Positions 46,296-55,583 of a DNA stretch of 64,000 nucleotides are shown here, in pieces (the stretch's first letter is position 1; each line of letters opens with the position of its first letter). The notes beneath the pieces are model-generated. The model did not search any database. It had not been told where the DNA came from and saw nothing but the letters and a program-made list of their open reading frames with translations. The stretch comes from an uncultured Flavobacteriaceae bacterium (GTDB lineage: Bacteria > Bacteroidota > Bacteroidia > Flavobacteriales > Flavobacteriaceae), in contig CALLVX010000142.1 of NCBI GenBank assembly GCA_938010765.1, positions 20,174 to 84,173 of the forward strand, written 5' to 3'. The translations under genes were made by a program, and so were the position numbers.

Positions 46296-46556
46296 TTAGC
46301 CGCAATTTTCCAGTTCCAAGATGTGAAAACCGTTTTGAACAATGCTCCGAGCAACCGCTTCAGGGGCTTTTTCCATATGACAAAATTTGCACTCTTTCGA
46401 TGATAACACGACACTGGCAAGCCCTTTTCTCGACAGATAGACTTTCCCGAAAGCGATTACCTGTTGTTCGGTCGTCGCGGAAGACACCAAAATATCGAAA
46501 TGCATTATTTTACCATCCGTCCTTTTTACATACGTATCCCATACAGCAACCTTCAT
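46296..46556 (-). CDS. DUF2024-family protein
   Basis: 86 residues, small cytoplasmic alpha/beta protein. The family start M-K-V-A-V-W-D-T-Y-V and the V-L-S-S-K-E-C-K-F-C-H-M-E segment with a C-x-x-C pair are clear. The function of DUF2024 is unknown. The Cys pair and the neighbours suggest a thiol or metal-related role, which is an inference. It starts 4 bp after the upstream lipoprotein stop, so they are co-transcribed. Confidence 0.9.
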   Translation of the reverse strand: MKVAVWDTYVKRTDGKIMHFDILVSSATTEQQVIAFGKVYLSRKGLASVVLSSKECKFCHMEKAPEAVARSIVQNGFHILELENCG

Positions 46557-46560
46557 GGAC

Positions 46561-47283
46561 TTATTTTACGGTATAGGGTAAAGACAAATCCCCGCTGGCA
46601 ATGCCAAACACTTCATAGACGCCCAAAAGGGGCAAATCATCTTTACTCCCGTTTACCTGCATAAAAACCGTTACACCATCATAGGTAAAGTTTGTTTGAT
46701 GGTTGATGCGATAATCGGGTACGACCACACGAATAGTGTTTGTTTTCGTGACTACTGGAAAGCCAGGAGAATCCATATACATAGGCATTCCCGGGTTTGT
46801 TGGGGGTAAAACAACCGTGGTATCGTCCTTTTTGAATTGCTTTACCGCGAGGCCACCTGCTACGCGTTCATCTTCGACAAGTAGTACCCAATGCGGATGC
46901 CAAACAAAACCGTCATTATCGAATGTACGGTCATTGTTCTCGTCCCAAAGTGGTGTATCGTCAAAATCGGGATGCGAGGTTAATGCCAAGGCCACGATTC
47001 CTTCGGCATCCCCAAAACCTACATCGCCCGATTTTAGGCTCGTTGGAAACACATAGCCCAGTACGGGAGCCCCATCGAGTTGGCCCACCGGCGTTGGTGT
47101 CGTTTTTCCCGCGATTCCCTTCACTTGTATCTCCCAAACCGTCGCACCAATCTCCTGGCGATGCATTACAACCACCTTTTCGATTGAAAAATCAGCCGTA
47201 TTGTACGTACTTTGCTGCGCACAGGAATTCGTAAAAATACTGCAAAATAATGCCGTGGTAGCTACTACTAATGTTGTTTTCAT
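46561..47283 (-). CDS. Uncharacterised secreted protein in the MarR cluster
   Basis: 240 residues. The signal peptide ends N-S-C-A-Q, so it may be lipidated at Cys21 or cleaved after A. The mature part is beta-rich with the segment F-V-W-H-P-H-W-V-L-L-V-E-D, and D-E-N-N-D-R-T-F-D-N-D-G just before it. A-S-G-D-L-S-L-P-Y lies near the end. Paired His in H-P-H-W could bind a metal, but no known family is recognised. It has its own candidate operator 36 bp upstream of its ATG. Confidence 0.8.
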   Translation of the reverse strand: MKTTLVVATTALFCSIFTNSCAQQSTYNTADFSIEKVVVMHRQEIGATVWEIQVKGIAGKTTPTPVGQLDGAPVLGYVFPTSLKSGDVGFGDAEGIVALALTSHPDFDDTPLWDENNDRTFDNDGFVWHPHWVLLVEDERVAGGLAVKQFKKDDTTVVLPPTNPGMPMYMDSPGFPVVTKTNTIRVVVPDYRINHQTNFTYDGVTVFMQVNGSKDDLPLLGVYEVFGIASGDLSLPYTVK

Positions 47284-47318
47284 TCTGTTGGATTTAAAAA
47301 GAAAGGAATCATTTTTAA

Positions 47319-47331
47319 TTAGGATTCCTAA
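47319..47331. promoter_or_regulatory. Candidate MarR operator, site 2
   Basis: TTAGGATTCCTAA is a perfect palindrome around the middle base. It lies between the thioredoxin-like gene and the secreted-protein gene. Confidence 0.7.
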
Positions 47332-47348
47332 CTTTATTGATTAAAAAG

Positions 47349-47582
47349 TTATGCCTTTACCGCTTCAATGGAAGCTCCGAAATTCAGATGCAATACGTGC
47401 CCATTAGGCGTTAGCAATGCCGGCACCGATTGTACACCCGCATTCTCCGCTTCGGAAATACGCTTTTTTTCCTCTCCAATATGAACGATCTCTATCCTTT
47501 CGGCACCGATCAGCGAAATAATTTCATGTTCCGCACTGATACAAACGGGACAACCTGCATGGTAAAAAATTGATTTTTTCAT
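47349..47582 (-). CDS. Thioredoxin/glutaredoxin-like protein
   Basis: 77 residues. The redox-active C-P-V-C motif sits at about 11-14 after a first beta strand (S-I-F-Y-H-A-G). The cis-Pro appears as V-Q-S-V-P-A-L. The size is that of a minimal glutaredoxin-type fold without signal peptide, so it acts in the cytoplasm on disulfides or as a thiol carrier. First gene of the leftward cluster, with a candidate operator and another palindrome just upstream. Confidence 0.85.
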   Translation of the reverse strand: MKKSIFYHAGCPVCISAEHEIISLIGAERIEIVHIGEEKKRISEAENAGVQSVPALLTPNGHVLHLNFGASIEAVKA

Positions 47583-47610
47583 TGTACTACTTTTTTAGGT
47601 TAAACTTTAT

Positions 47611-47630
47611 TTACTATACAAATATAGTAA
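47611..47630. promoter_or_regulatory. Perfect palindrome upstream of the thioredoxin-like gene
   Basis: TTACTATA and TATAGTAA flank the 4-nt spacer CAAA. It lies 29 bp upstream of the ATG and touches candidate operator site 1. It could be a second regulator-binding site or part of the promoter. Confidence 0.55.
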
Positions 47631-47640
47631 GGATGCCTAA
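47628..47640. promoter_or_regulatory. Candidate MarR operator, site 1
   Basis: TAAGGATGCCTAA, read on the other strand as TTAGGCATCCTTA preceded by AG. Matches sites 2 and 3 with two differences, 46 bp upstream of the thioredoxin-like ATG. Confidence 0.6.
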
Positions 47641-47710
47641 CTATAAAATATTCTATCATCTATTTTTCTTATGACATCCTGTTAAAAATTGATGATGGTC
47701 TGTTTATCGG

Positions 47711-48499
47711 CTATCGAAACTCAAACTTGAGCATGCTTTTTACAATTCCGTAGAGCTCTGGGAAATCATTGCGAAACTTGGTCGGAGTCTCTACATAGCT
47801 CTCTACCGCGACCGAGAAGAACTCTTGCGGATTGGTCATGCCATATTCCCTAAAATAATGGGTCGTCTCTAGTTCTCCTTGAAAACCCTCTAATGCCAAG
47901 AGTGCTTTGATTCTTTTAAAACCCACCCTGAATTTTAAGGCCTCCCATGAACCTTTTCGCTTCATTTCATGGCTCAATGCATGTGCGAACTCGTGCATTG
48001 CAAGGTTTATATTGTCATTCGGAATTTTAAAACCTTCCCATAATTTTTCCGCAGAGAATACGACTGTTTTAAAAAAGGGATTGTACTCCCCAAAATGGTG
48101 TCTTCGGCCGATCCTGGAATAGTATTGTGAAGGGTAAACAATAATACGCAACAAGGAGCGGCGCATTTTATAATTTTTAAGCCCCAAAGTCATTAGAACG
48201 ATACTACCACTCAAAATAAGTTTAATATCTCCTTGGCGCATCACATCGCCATAAAAGACAAACTTCTTTCGACTTCGGAACCATTTAATACGTTCCTCGC
48301 ACTTTTTTTTTAAGTTTTCGGGTAGCTTTCGATATACCGGAAAATTGTCATATAAAACCTGCCTATCGGCTCCGGTAAGCGGTTTTAGTTTTACAAACGG
48401 ATTGAACTGTACCAAGCCCACCGCATAATAAATGATATACAATAGTTGACAAACAATATAGAGTCCTGCAATAATCGCAAAGATCTTTGGTCCGAACAT
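47711..48499 (-). CDS. MtfA-like zinc-dependent peptidase (M90)
   Basis: 262 residues. One N-terminal membrane helix (about 5-28) anchors a cytoplasmic metallopeptidase domain. The zinc motif is H-E-F-A-H at about 185-189, followed by the third-ligand region E-F-F-S-V-A-V-E-S-Y. This matches the M90 family of Escherichia coli MtfA, which responds to glucose transport control. The membrane anchor is a variation seen in Bacteroidota. The physiological substrate is unknown. Confidence 0.88.
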   Translation of the reverse strand: MFGPKIFAIIAGLYIVCQLLYIIYYAVGLVQFNPFVKLKPLTGADRQVLYDNFPVYRKLPENLKKKCEERIKWFRSRKKFVFYGDVMRQGDIKLILSGSIVLMTLGLKNYKMRRSLLRIIVYPSQYYSRIGRRHHFGEYNPFFKTVVFSAEKLWEGFKIPNDNINLAMHEFAHALSHEMKRKGSWEALKFRVGFKRIKALLALEGFQGELETTHYFREYGMTNPQEFFSVAVESYVETPTKFRNDFPELYGIVKSMLKFEFR

Positions 48500-48548
48500 A
48501 CAGTTTAAAAACTTAGAAAACCGGAATTAATTGCAACGGATCGTTGTG

Positions 48549-50333
48549 TTACATTCTTTCGGGCACCTGAATGCCCAATAAAAGAAAGGCCGATTCAACA
48601 ACCTCTGCCACTTTTTTGGAAAGTTGTACCCGAAACGATTTTCGTTCTTCGTCGGTCTCCCCTAGAATGGATACCTGTTGGTAAAACGAATTAAAGCCCT
48701 TTACCAAATCGTAGGTGTAATTCGCAATCAGTGCCGGACTAAAATTCTCGGCAGCCAATTGAATAAGTTCGGGAAACTGTCGCAGTTGTTTTAACAGTTC
48801 CTTTTCTTTTGGGTGCAGCTCGGCATTCGTATCTACCGCAGTCATCGGTACCTCCATACTTTCGGCCTTGCGTAAAATAGATTGTATACGCGCATAGGTA
48901 TACTGTATAAAGGGGCCCGTGTTCCCCTGAAAATCGACTGACTCCTCTGGATCGAACAGAATTCGTTTTTTCGGGTCTACCTTTAAAATATAATACTTTA
49001 AGGCTCCCAAACCGATCATTTTGTACAACTGTTGTTTTTCGGTTTCCGAATAGTCTTCTAATTTGCCCAACTCCTCGGAGATCTTGGCAGCAGTCTGGGT
49101 CATTTCTACCATTAGATCATCGGCATCGACTACCGTACCCTCCCTACTCTTCATTTTTCCACTGGGCAGATCTACCATCCCATAACTCAAATGATGTAGT
49201 TGTCCGGCCCACGAAAAGCTCAACTTTTTAAGAATCAAGAAAAGCACTTTAAAATGATAATCCTGCTCGTTCCCGACGGTATACACCATACCCCCTATGT
49301 CGGGATAGTCGTTTACCCGCTGAATGGCGGTTCCAATATCTTGGGTCATATAGACTGCGGTACCGTCGGAACGCAATACAATTTTTTCATCCAAACCTTC
49401 GTCGGTCAAATCAATCCATACACTGCCATCGTCTTTTCTATAAAAAACACCCTTTTCCAAACCATCTGCCACCACATCTTTTCCCAGTAGATAGGTATCG
49501 CTTTCGTAGTAAAGTTGATCAAAATCAACGCCCAAATTCTTGTAGGTAACATCAAAACCCTTGTATACCCAACCATTCATTTTTTTCCAAAGTGCTACTA
49601 CGTCCTCGTTTCCTGCTTCCCAATTCCGCAACATCTGTTGTGCTTCTTGTAAAATAGGAGCCTCTTTCTCGGCAAGTTTGGTATCCACACCATCGGCTAC
49701 CAGTTTTGCAATCTCTTCTTTGTAAGCTTTGTCAAAGGCCACATAGTAGTTCCCCACTAGCTTGTCCCCTTTTAGACCCGTACCTTCCGGGGTCGCCCCA
49801 TTCCCAAATCGTTTCCAAGCCACCATACTCTTACAAATATGAATACCCCGATCATTGATTATTTGTGTCTTGTACACTTTTTTCCCCGCAGCTTTTAATA
49901 TCTCGGCTACCGAATACCCTAAGAGGTTGTTTCGTATATGTCCCAGATGCAGGGGTTTGTTGGTGTTGGGAGAGGAGTATTCGACCATGACCGCATCCGA
50001 ATCGACCTGGGCTACAAACCCAAAATTTTCTTGCAATCGAATCCCATTAAAAAAGTCTAGATAGTATGCATCGGAAACCACGATATTCAAAAAACCCTTA
50101 ACCACGTTAAAAGCGGTTACCTCAGCGACCGCATCCACTAAAAATTGCCCGATCTGCTCCCCGATCTGTGCCGGATTTCTCTTTACAAAACGAAGCATCG
50201 GAAAGACCACTACGGTAATATCTCCCTCAAAATCTTTTCGGGTCGGTTGAAATTCTACAGAAGGCAACTCCACTTCAAATAAAGATAGTACCGCCTTTTT
50301 AACCTCGGTATCCAATGTGTTTTGTATGTTCAT
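48549..50333 (-). CDS. argS: Arginine-tRNA ligase
   Basis: 594 residues. Class I aminoacyl-tRNA synthetase. The HIGH motif reads H-L-G-H-I-R, and a KMSK-like loop appears as K-M-K-S-R-E-G-T-V. The Add1 N-terminal domain (G-D-I-T-V-V-V-F) and the C-terminal anticodon-binding domain ending G-I-Q-V-P-E-R-M are complete. Confidence 0.98.
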   Translation of the reverse strand: MNIQNTLDTEVKKAVLSLFEVELPSVEFQPTRKDFEGDITVVVFPMLRFVKRNPAQIGEQIGQFLVDAVAEVTAFNVVKGFLNIVVSDAYYLDFFNGIRLQENFGFVAQVDSDAVMVEYSSPNTNKPLHLGHIRNNLLGYSVAEILKAAGKKVYKTQIINDRGIHICKSMVAWKRFGNGATPEGTGLKGDKLVGNYYVAFDKAYKEEIAKLVADGVDTKLAEKEAPILQEAQQMLRNWEAGNEDVVALWKKMNGWVYKGFDVTYKNLGVDFDQLYYESDTYLLGKDVVADGLEKGVFYRKDDGSVWIDLTDEGLDEKIVLRSDGTAVYMTQDIGTAIQRVNDYPDIGGMVYTVGNEQDYHFKVLFLILKKLSFSWAGQLHHLSYGMVDLPSGKMKSREGTVVDADDLMVEMTQTAAKISEELGKLEDYSETEKQQLYKMIGLGALKYYILKVDPKKRILFDPEESVDFQGNTGPFIQYTYARIQSILRKAESMEVPMTAVDTNAELHPKEKELLKQLRQFPELIQLAAENFSPALIANYTYDLVKGFNSFYQQVSILGETDEERKSFRVQLSKKVAEVVESAFLLLGIQVPERM

Positions 50334-50439
50334 GAATTCTTCATTTCTAAGGCTGCAAAACTAATCATTTTTTAAGCTTTTACACCAGTGCGAACCGGAA
50401 TGCCTTGCTTTTCATTAACTTTATAAAAAAGATTCGCTT

Positions 50440-50598
50440 ATGGAGCATCTTCCATGGGCCATTCCTGTGTTCGCTTCTTTAAATATTGATGCCATCGTTG
50501 CATTCTACCAAGAAAAAGTAAGATCAAACCACACGAAGGGGAACGATGAAATTTTAGACGAAAACCAGAATATGATCAAATTTAAAGAACGCCTTTAA
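50440..50598 (+). pseudogene. Truncated VOC/bleomycin-resistance-like protein
   Basis: 52 codons. A-I-P-V-F-A-S-L-N-I-D-A-I-V-A-F-Y is the first strand-helix of a VOC domain, and K-G-N-D-E-I-L-D continues it. The frame ends before the second half that carries the metal site, and the last ~8 residues no longer fit the family. Probably a deletion remnant. The next gene starts 3 bp after its stop. Confidence 0.65.
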
Positions 50599-50600
50599 GC

Positions 50601-51026
50601 ATGCTTGTAAACGTATCGTACAATAACAAGGAAATTACTAGAAAAGTAGATACCGAAGTCGGGAAACCCTTCTTGCTGAAAGAACGTTGGACGATGGGCG
50701 GAATCGGTTCTCCAAAGTTATTCATTACAGAGACGAGTATCGAAATCCACAATCTTTTGATTCTCGATAACAATGTAAATGCTTGCAATATAGAAATGCG
50801 CCCCAAAGGCATCATCATTCGATTTCGCTCCCTATTGGAAACCTTTGCCCTGGTCATACCCTACTACAAACTATCTGTATACAAAGGAGATTTTGCGGTG
50901 TATACGATTTATCGAGATCATTATTTTATAAAAGTACGATCCGATACGAAGGCGATTCAGAAATTTTTTAGAAAAATGTTGGATTATAAGGCAGATAATG
51001 CCCCCACTTCTATAGAAGACCTCTAA
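50601..51026 (+). CDS. Conserved protein of unknown function paired with the SDR gene
   Basis: 141 residues without signal or membrane segments. Seven or so alternating strand-like segments, followed by a C-terminal helix (A-I-Q-K-F-F-R-K-M-L), resemble a PH-like barrel. This is a visual impression, not a family match. It ends 3 bp before the next gene, with which it is surely co-transcribed. Confidence 0.7.
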   Translation: MLVNVSYNNKEITRKVDTEVGKPFLLKERWTMGGIGSPKLFITETSIEIHNLLILDNNVNACNIEMRPKGIIIRFRSLLETFALVIPYYKLSVYKGDFAVYTIYRDHYFIKVRSDTKAIQKFFRKMLDYKADNAPTSIEDL

Positions 51027-51029
51027 ACC

Positions 51030-52454
51030 ATGAAAATACTCCTCACCGGCGCCAACGGATACATTGGTATGCGTTTGCTTCCCTTACTTCTTGAACTGGG
51101 GCATGAAGTGATTTGTGCGGTGCGGGATGCGGAACGCCTCTCTGTAGATTCCGAAACTAGGTCACGAATAAAAATCGTAGAAATCGATTTTTTGCAAGAG
51201 ATGACCCCGGGATTGATACCGTCAGATATTGATACAGCTTATTTTCTCATTCATTCTATGAGTTCTTCTACCAAAGAATTTGACATTCTAGAATCGGCCA
51301 CTGCTCATAATTTTAATACGTACCTATCCCAAACCAATGCCAAACAGGTAATTTACCTCAGCGGTATCGCGAACGAAGAAAACCTTTCCAAACACCTGTG
51401 GTCCCGTAAAAATGTAGAGGGAATTCTATCGCAAGGCCCCTTTGAACTCACTGTGCTGCGTGCCGGTATTATTGTTGGATCTGGAAGTTCTTCTTTTGAA
51501 ATTATTCGTGACCTATGCGAAAAACTGCCTTTTATGATCACTCCGAAATGGGTACTCACCAAAACACAGCCCATCGCAATTCGAGATGTCATGAATTTTT
51601 TAACCGGCGTACTAGGGAACGAACTGGCCTACGGTTCGTTCGATATTGCCGGGCCAAATGTACTTAGTTATAAACAGATGATGATGCAATATGCCAAGGC
51701 CCGAGGGTTCAAAAACTGGATTGTGACCGTACCCATTATGACTCCCAAGCTATCCTCGTATTGGTTGTATTTTGTTACTTCTACCTCCTATAAGTTGGCA
51801 ATGAACCTAGTAGATAGTATGAAAATAGAAGTTGTTGCCAAAGACAATCGTTTACAACGAATGCTGGGCATCAAAACACATACCTATATCGAGGCAATTG
51901 ATATGGCCTTTAAAAAAATAGAACAAAACTTGGTGGTCAGTAGTTGGAAAGATAGTATGGTAAGTGGGCGTTTCAACAAAGACTTGGGAAAATACATACA
52001 AGTACCGAAATACGGCGTCTTAAAAGATGTACAAAAAATAGCAATTAAAGAACCGGATCGGGTACTCAAAAATATCTGGAAGATCGGTGGTGATCAGGGT
52101 TGGTACTATGGCAATTGGTTATGGAAAACCAGAGGACTTATGGACAAGGCAATCGGCGGGGTCGGGCTTCGCAGAGGTCGCACCCATCCCGATAAGCTAT
52201 CTCCCGGAGATTCGTTGGACTTTTGGCGGGTGCTCCTAGCTGATAAAAAAGAAAGGCGACTCTTATTGTTTGCCGAAATGAGACTGCCTGGTGAAGCCTG
52301 GCTCGAGTTTAAGATCGATGCCGACAATGTATTGCACCAAACAGCCACTTTTAGGCCTCGCGGGCTACGAGGTCGGTTGTACTGGTATAGCATTGTGCCC
52401 TTGCATTATTTTATTTTCGGGGGAATGATCCGGAACATTGCAAAAGCGAAATAG
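51030..52454 (+). CDS. NAD(P)-binding Rossmann protein with DUF2867 domain
   Basis: 474 residues. The N-terminal atypical SDR has the G-A-N-G-Y-I-G motif near residue 8, and Y-F-L-I-H-S-M follows. Residues ~320-474 form a DUF2867-like domain (S-P-G-D-S-L-D-F-W-R-V, G-E-A-W-L-E-F). This fusion matches YbjT-type proteins, proposed nucleotide-sugar or quinone-linked oxidoreductases. Substrate unknown. Second gene of a two-gene unit. Confidence 0.88.
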   Translation: MKILLTGANGYIGMRLLPLLLELGHEVICAVRDAERLSVDSETRSRIKIVEIDFLQEMTPGLIPSDIDTAYFLIHSMSSSTKEFDILESATAHNFNTYLSQTNAKQVIYLSGIANEENLSKHLWSRKNVEGILSQGPFELTVLRAGIIVGSGSSSFEIIRDLCEKLPFMITPKWVLTKTQPIAIRDVMNFLTGVLGNELAYGSFDIAGPNVLSYKQMMMQYAKARGFKNWIVTVPIMTPKLSSYWLYFVTSTSYKLAMNLVDSMKIEVVAKDNRLQRMLGIKTHTYIEAIDMAFKKIEQNLVVSSWKDSMVSGRFNKDLGKYIQVPKYGVLKDVQKIAIKEPDRVLKNIWKIGGDQGWYYGNWLWKTRGLMDKAIGGVGLRRGRTHPDKLSPGDSLDFWRVLLADKKERRLLLFAEMRLPGEAWLEFKIDADNVLHQTATFRPRGLRGRLYWYSIVPLHYFIFGGMIRNIAKAK

Positions 52455-52538
52455 TATTTCATTGTAGGTCGTTTTAAATAGCAAGAAATACCCTGGTTGC
52501 ATAGTTTATGAAGATTAATACAACTCGATTATTCAAAA

Positions 52539-53660
52539 TTAGCGCTTTGCAAGTGCCATCCACCTTTGCCATTCCTGAAATGCAAGGCGCGGGTTCCCTT
52601 CCCCATCGAGCAAGCCATTGTCTCGCCATACTTTAAGAATATCGGGCGGATTCGGGGTTTTTTCATACAAGCCATCATAATCGCGGTACACAAACCAAAT
52701 CAAAAATTCGGCGTCCAACATATTGCCCGCCTCGAAAAGTTTTTCCAAATATTGTTTTTGCCAGGCTTCGGAAGCTTTTACATTCACTCCTAGGTTATCG
52801 ATAACCAGATCTTCGGCACAAAAACCAGTTTCAGAAATGGCAAAAGGCTTGGTGACATCCAAATTCCTAAAGTCGTTTAACCAGGTAGTCGCAAATAATT
52901 GGGGATCGGCATCCCTTTGAAGGTCGTTATAATCTAGAAAGGGATAGGAACTCATTGCTATATAGTCGGAATGTTGTACTAGCATTTTGGATGTTTCCAA
53001 CAAGGCTTCATGTGAATTCTCAAAGGAACGGTCTTGCAATGTTAGAAAAATGGGAAGATTTGGATACGCAGCCTTGAGGGAAACATAGATCGATTGTGCC
53101 AAAACAAGAAATTGGGTAAAGGCTGTCTCGTCTTTCTGAAAAGAGGCGTTGGTTTCAATGCCGTACGCAAAATAATCAGGCTGTACTACATCGATGATAC
53201 GCTTGCAATACTTCTCATATGCAGTGATTACGTCGACATTATCAAAACTTTTACCCTCCCAAAAGGCCGGGAGGTCTTGATGACTCCCCTCGTTGTTCCA
53301 GTACCCCGCCAATTCTTTTCGGTTCTGCCCGGCCGGGGTGGCGGTCAATAAGATTTTAGTGCCTGGTCGTAGCCCTGTTTTGGTTGCATTTAAGGTGTTT
53401 TGAACTTCCGAAGGAAAAGGGGTGTCGTTCAAAGCTTCGCCCCAGGGGACCCCGTGGTCTAAATGGTTTAAGAAAATATCACCATTGGCGGCTACTTCTT
53501 CATAGGTTTCCAACTGAGCGGCAACGGTAAGGTCATAGGGAAAAGCTGTGAATCCCATTGTAAAAGCACGGGTCTCTTGCTTCTCAACTACCGCTGGTTC
53601 GTTGTCTTTTGAGCAACCTAAGAGAACCACCGTCAAAATAAGTAAATACTTGAATTTCAT
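52539..53660 (-). CDS. Lipoprotein with glycoside-hydrolase-like TIM barrel
   Basis: 373 residues. The signal ends V-L-L-G-C. The mature protein alternates strands and helices over its whole length. F-A-I-S-E-T-G-F on a late strand resembles the nucleophile Glu of clan GH-A enzymes, and F-A-Y-G-I-E-T-N resembles the position of the acid/base Glu, although a true N-E pair is missing. The nearest family that fits is GH53-like. Surface or periplasmic. Activity on a plant or algal galactan-type sugar is possible but unproven. Confidence 0.65.
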   Translation of the reverse strand: MKFKYLLILTVVLLGCSKDNEPAVVEKQETRAFTMGFTAFPYDLTVAAQLETYEEVAANGDIFLNHLDHGVPWGEALNDTPFPSEVQNTLNATKTGLRPGTKILLTATPAGQNRKELAGYWNNEGSHQDLPAFWEGKSFDNVDVITAYEKYCKRIIDVVQPDYFAYGIETNASFQKDETAFTQFLVLAQSIYVSLKAAYPNLPIFLTLQDRSFENSHEALLETSKMLVQHSDYIAMSSYPFLDYNDLQRDADPQLFATTWLNDFRNLDVTKPFAISETGFCAEDLVIDNLGVNVKASEAWQKQYLEKLFEAGNMLDAEFLIWFVYRDYDGLYEKTPNPPDILKVWRDNGLLDGEGNPRLAFQEWQRWMALAKR

Positions 53661-53861
53661 TGCTCTACGTTCTTACAAATATAACGCAGCCGGGGTTTCA
53701 ATATTGTTGTAGAATCAACCGCTTATGCATCGTTTTTGTTTGTGATCCATAGGTACTTTCGAATATCTTATCTGCGTTGTCGGACTCAAAACCGTCCCTA
53801 GCAATGGGCTCCGTTCAACTGCCTAAGCGGTTATCATAAAAAACAAGTTTTTTAAAAAAAA

Positions 53862-54803
53862 TCAATCAACATCTTCATTTTTCGGTAAAAACACCTCTGC
53901 CATCATACAGCGTGCGCTTCCGCCGCCGCAGGTTTCGATGGTATCCAACGGACTGTGTATAATAGCGCAGCTTTTTTCGATGGCCGCTAGTTGATCAGGT
54001 CTCAAACTCTTGAAGGCAGCGGTACTCATTACCATGAATCGTTGATCATTGCCTCCTAGTACTTGTAGCATATTACCTGCAAACTGATGCATCTGTTCGT
54101 CGGTAATAGGAATCACTTCTTTTCCATCATTTTTTAAATGGTTCACGACCTCGGCTCGTTCCTTCTTATCATCGATCGCTTCCAAGTTAATGACCGCAAA
54201 ATCCTCTGCCATCGCCATTATTACATTGGTATGGTAGATGGGAAGCCGTTCGCCTTTTACGGTTTGATTCGCCGTAAAAATAACGGGGAAGCAATCGAAG
54301 TCTTCACAAAACTCAATGAACAGTTCTTCGTGCGCCCGCTCGGACAGGGCGCAATATGCCTTCTGATGTACCCTATCTTTTAAAATACTGCCGGTACCTT
54401 CCAGAAAAATCCCTTCTTGCTCAGCAGCCGTATAGTCCATTACATTGTCGATTTGAAAACCTTCACTTTCCAAAATATCTAAAATATCCTCTCTACGTTC
54501 ATTTCTTCGATTCTCTGCAAACATCGGATACAGTGCTACGGTGCCATTCGCGTGAAACGAAATCCAGTTATTCGGAAAAATAGAATCGGGAGTATCGGGT
54601 TCTTTGGTATCGTCGACTACGACCACGTGTACGCCTTTCGCTCGCAATTTTTCTACAAAGGCATCGAATTCCGACTGTGCCATAGCGTTTACTTCTTGCT
54701 GTTTTAGCGCCAAGTTTTCTTGAAAATAATTGTTCACCGCGGTTTGTTCGTTCATGCGAAATCGCACAGGGCGAACCATTAAAATAGTATTAGTAATTTG
54801 CAT
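53862..54803 (-). CDS. ctlX: CtlX-like citrulline-utilisation / arginine-deiminase-fold hydrolase
   Basis: About 313 residues from ATG 54803 (M-Q-I-T-N-T). ATG 54821 would add six. The guanidino-modifying fold keeps P-N-N-W-I-S-F, E-G-T-G-S with the acidic substrate ligand, Y-H-T-N-V-I-M with the catalytic His, and G-G-G-S-A-R-C-M-M-A with the nucleophile Cys. Members hydrolyse citrulline or arginine-like compounds. Close to a second enzyme of the same superfamily. Confidence 0.85.
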   Translation of the reverse strand: MQITNTILMVRPVRFRMNEQTAVNNYFQENLALKQQEVNAMAQSEFDAFVEKLRAKGVHVVVVDDTKEPDTPDSIFPNNWISFHANGTVALYPMFAENRRNERREDILDILESEGFQIDNVMDYTAAEQEGIFLEGTGSILKDRVHQKAYCALSERAHEELFIEFCEDFDCFPVIFTANQTVKGERLPIYHTNVIMAMAEDFAVINLEAIDDKKERAEVVNHLKNDGKEVIPITDEQMHQFAGNMLQVLGGNDQRFMVMSTAAFKSLRPDQLAAIEKSCAIIHSPLDTIETCGGGSARCMMAEVFLPKNEDVD

Positions 54804-54966
54804 TTCGATTCTATTTAACAAACAATAAATGTATTTTAGTTGCTGTTTTTTGCGATGGCTAAATTATGCTTTTTTACAGTGCTCTTTCAATAGATTTGCA
54901 GAAAAAAAAATACGCTCTTCAAATAAATGGTAGCTTGCGTATTTTAAACTAATTTTAAGAACCACT

Positions 54967-55365
54967 ATGCAAGGAGAAACGCAACTCGATTTATTGTTAA
55001 AAGGAATGAAACCCAAGCTGCATGCAGGGAAATATGTCTTTGCAACTGTAGCTACTACCGAACATATTCAACGCAATGATATTCTTGGGGAATTTAAGGA
55101 AGAAGAAGGTACCACAGTGATTCTTGCCCAGCAGAAAGCCGATGCTTTGCAATTATCCTATGAATTTGTTGCTGCATGGATTACCCTCACCATTCATTCT
55201 TCCCTTGAGGCCCATGGATTAACAGCGGCTTTTGCAACCACCTTGGCAAAAAACAAAATAAGTTGTAATGTAATTGCCGGTTATTATCATGACCACCTGT
55301 TTGTCCCCTATCATGAGGGAGAAAAGGCCATCAAAGTTTTAAATGGGTTGGCCAAAGGCAATTAA
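54967..55365 (+). CDS. ACT-domain-like protein
   Basis: 132 residues. Two ACT-like units are visible: Y-V-F-A-T-V-A-T-T near residue 24, then L-T-I-H-S-S-L-E-A-H-G-L-T-A-A-F-A and C-N-V-I-A-G-Y-Y-H-D-H-L-F-V-P in the second half. Stand-alone proteins of this type bind amino acids or sense them. It lies between two arginine-metabolism-type enzymes, which suggests the ligand may be a related amino acid. That is an inference. Confidence 0.75.
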   Translation: MQGETQLDLLLKGMKPKLHAGKYVFATVATTEHIQRNDILGEFKEEEGTTVILAQQKADALQLSYEFVAAWITLTIHSSLEAHGLTAAFATTLAKNKISCNVIAGYYHDHLFVPYHEGEKAIKVLNGLAKGN

Positions 55366-55526
55366 AAGAGCTTGGAAATGGCAATGCGCAAAAAACTATC
55401 GTCTTGAAAGTTTGATAATATCAGTTCGCTTGGATCGACCGAATGAAAAGCAAGGGCTTCCAACCGCTATTGCACAAGTGTTTCCGAAACGCCGGGAAGC
55501 CTTCTAAATAATTCAAAACCAACACT
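55362..55526 (-). pseudogene. Unrecognised gene remnant antisense to the end of the ACT gene
   Basis: The - strand frame reads F-E-L-F-R-R-L-P-G-V-S-E-T-L-V-Q, then TAG, then R-L-E-A-L-A-F-H-S-V-D-P-S-E-L-I-L, ending L-R-I-A-I-S-K-L-F at TAA 55364-55362. The text looks protein-like on both sides of the stop, so it is probably the tail of a decayed gene. I do not recognise its family, and no upstream portion is found. Confidence 0.4.
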
Positions 55527-55583
55527 TCAAAATAAATTAATGCCGATGGGAATTCTATATAGGGTTAGTTTAAGTGGGTAGAC

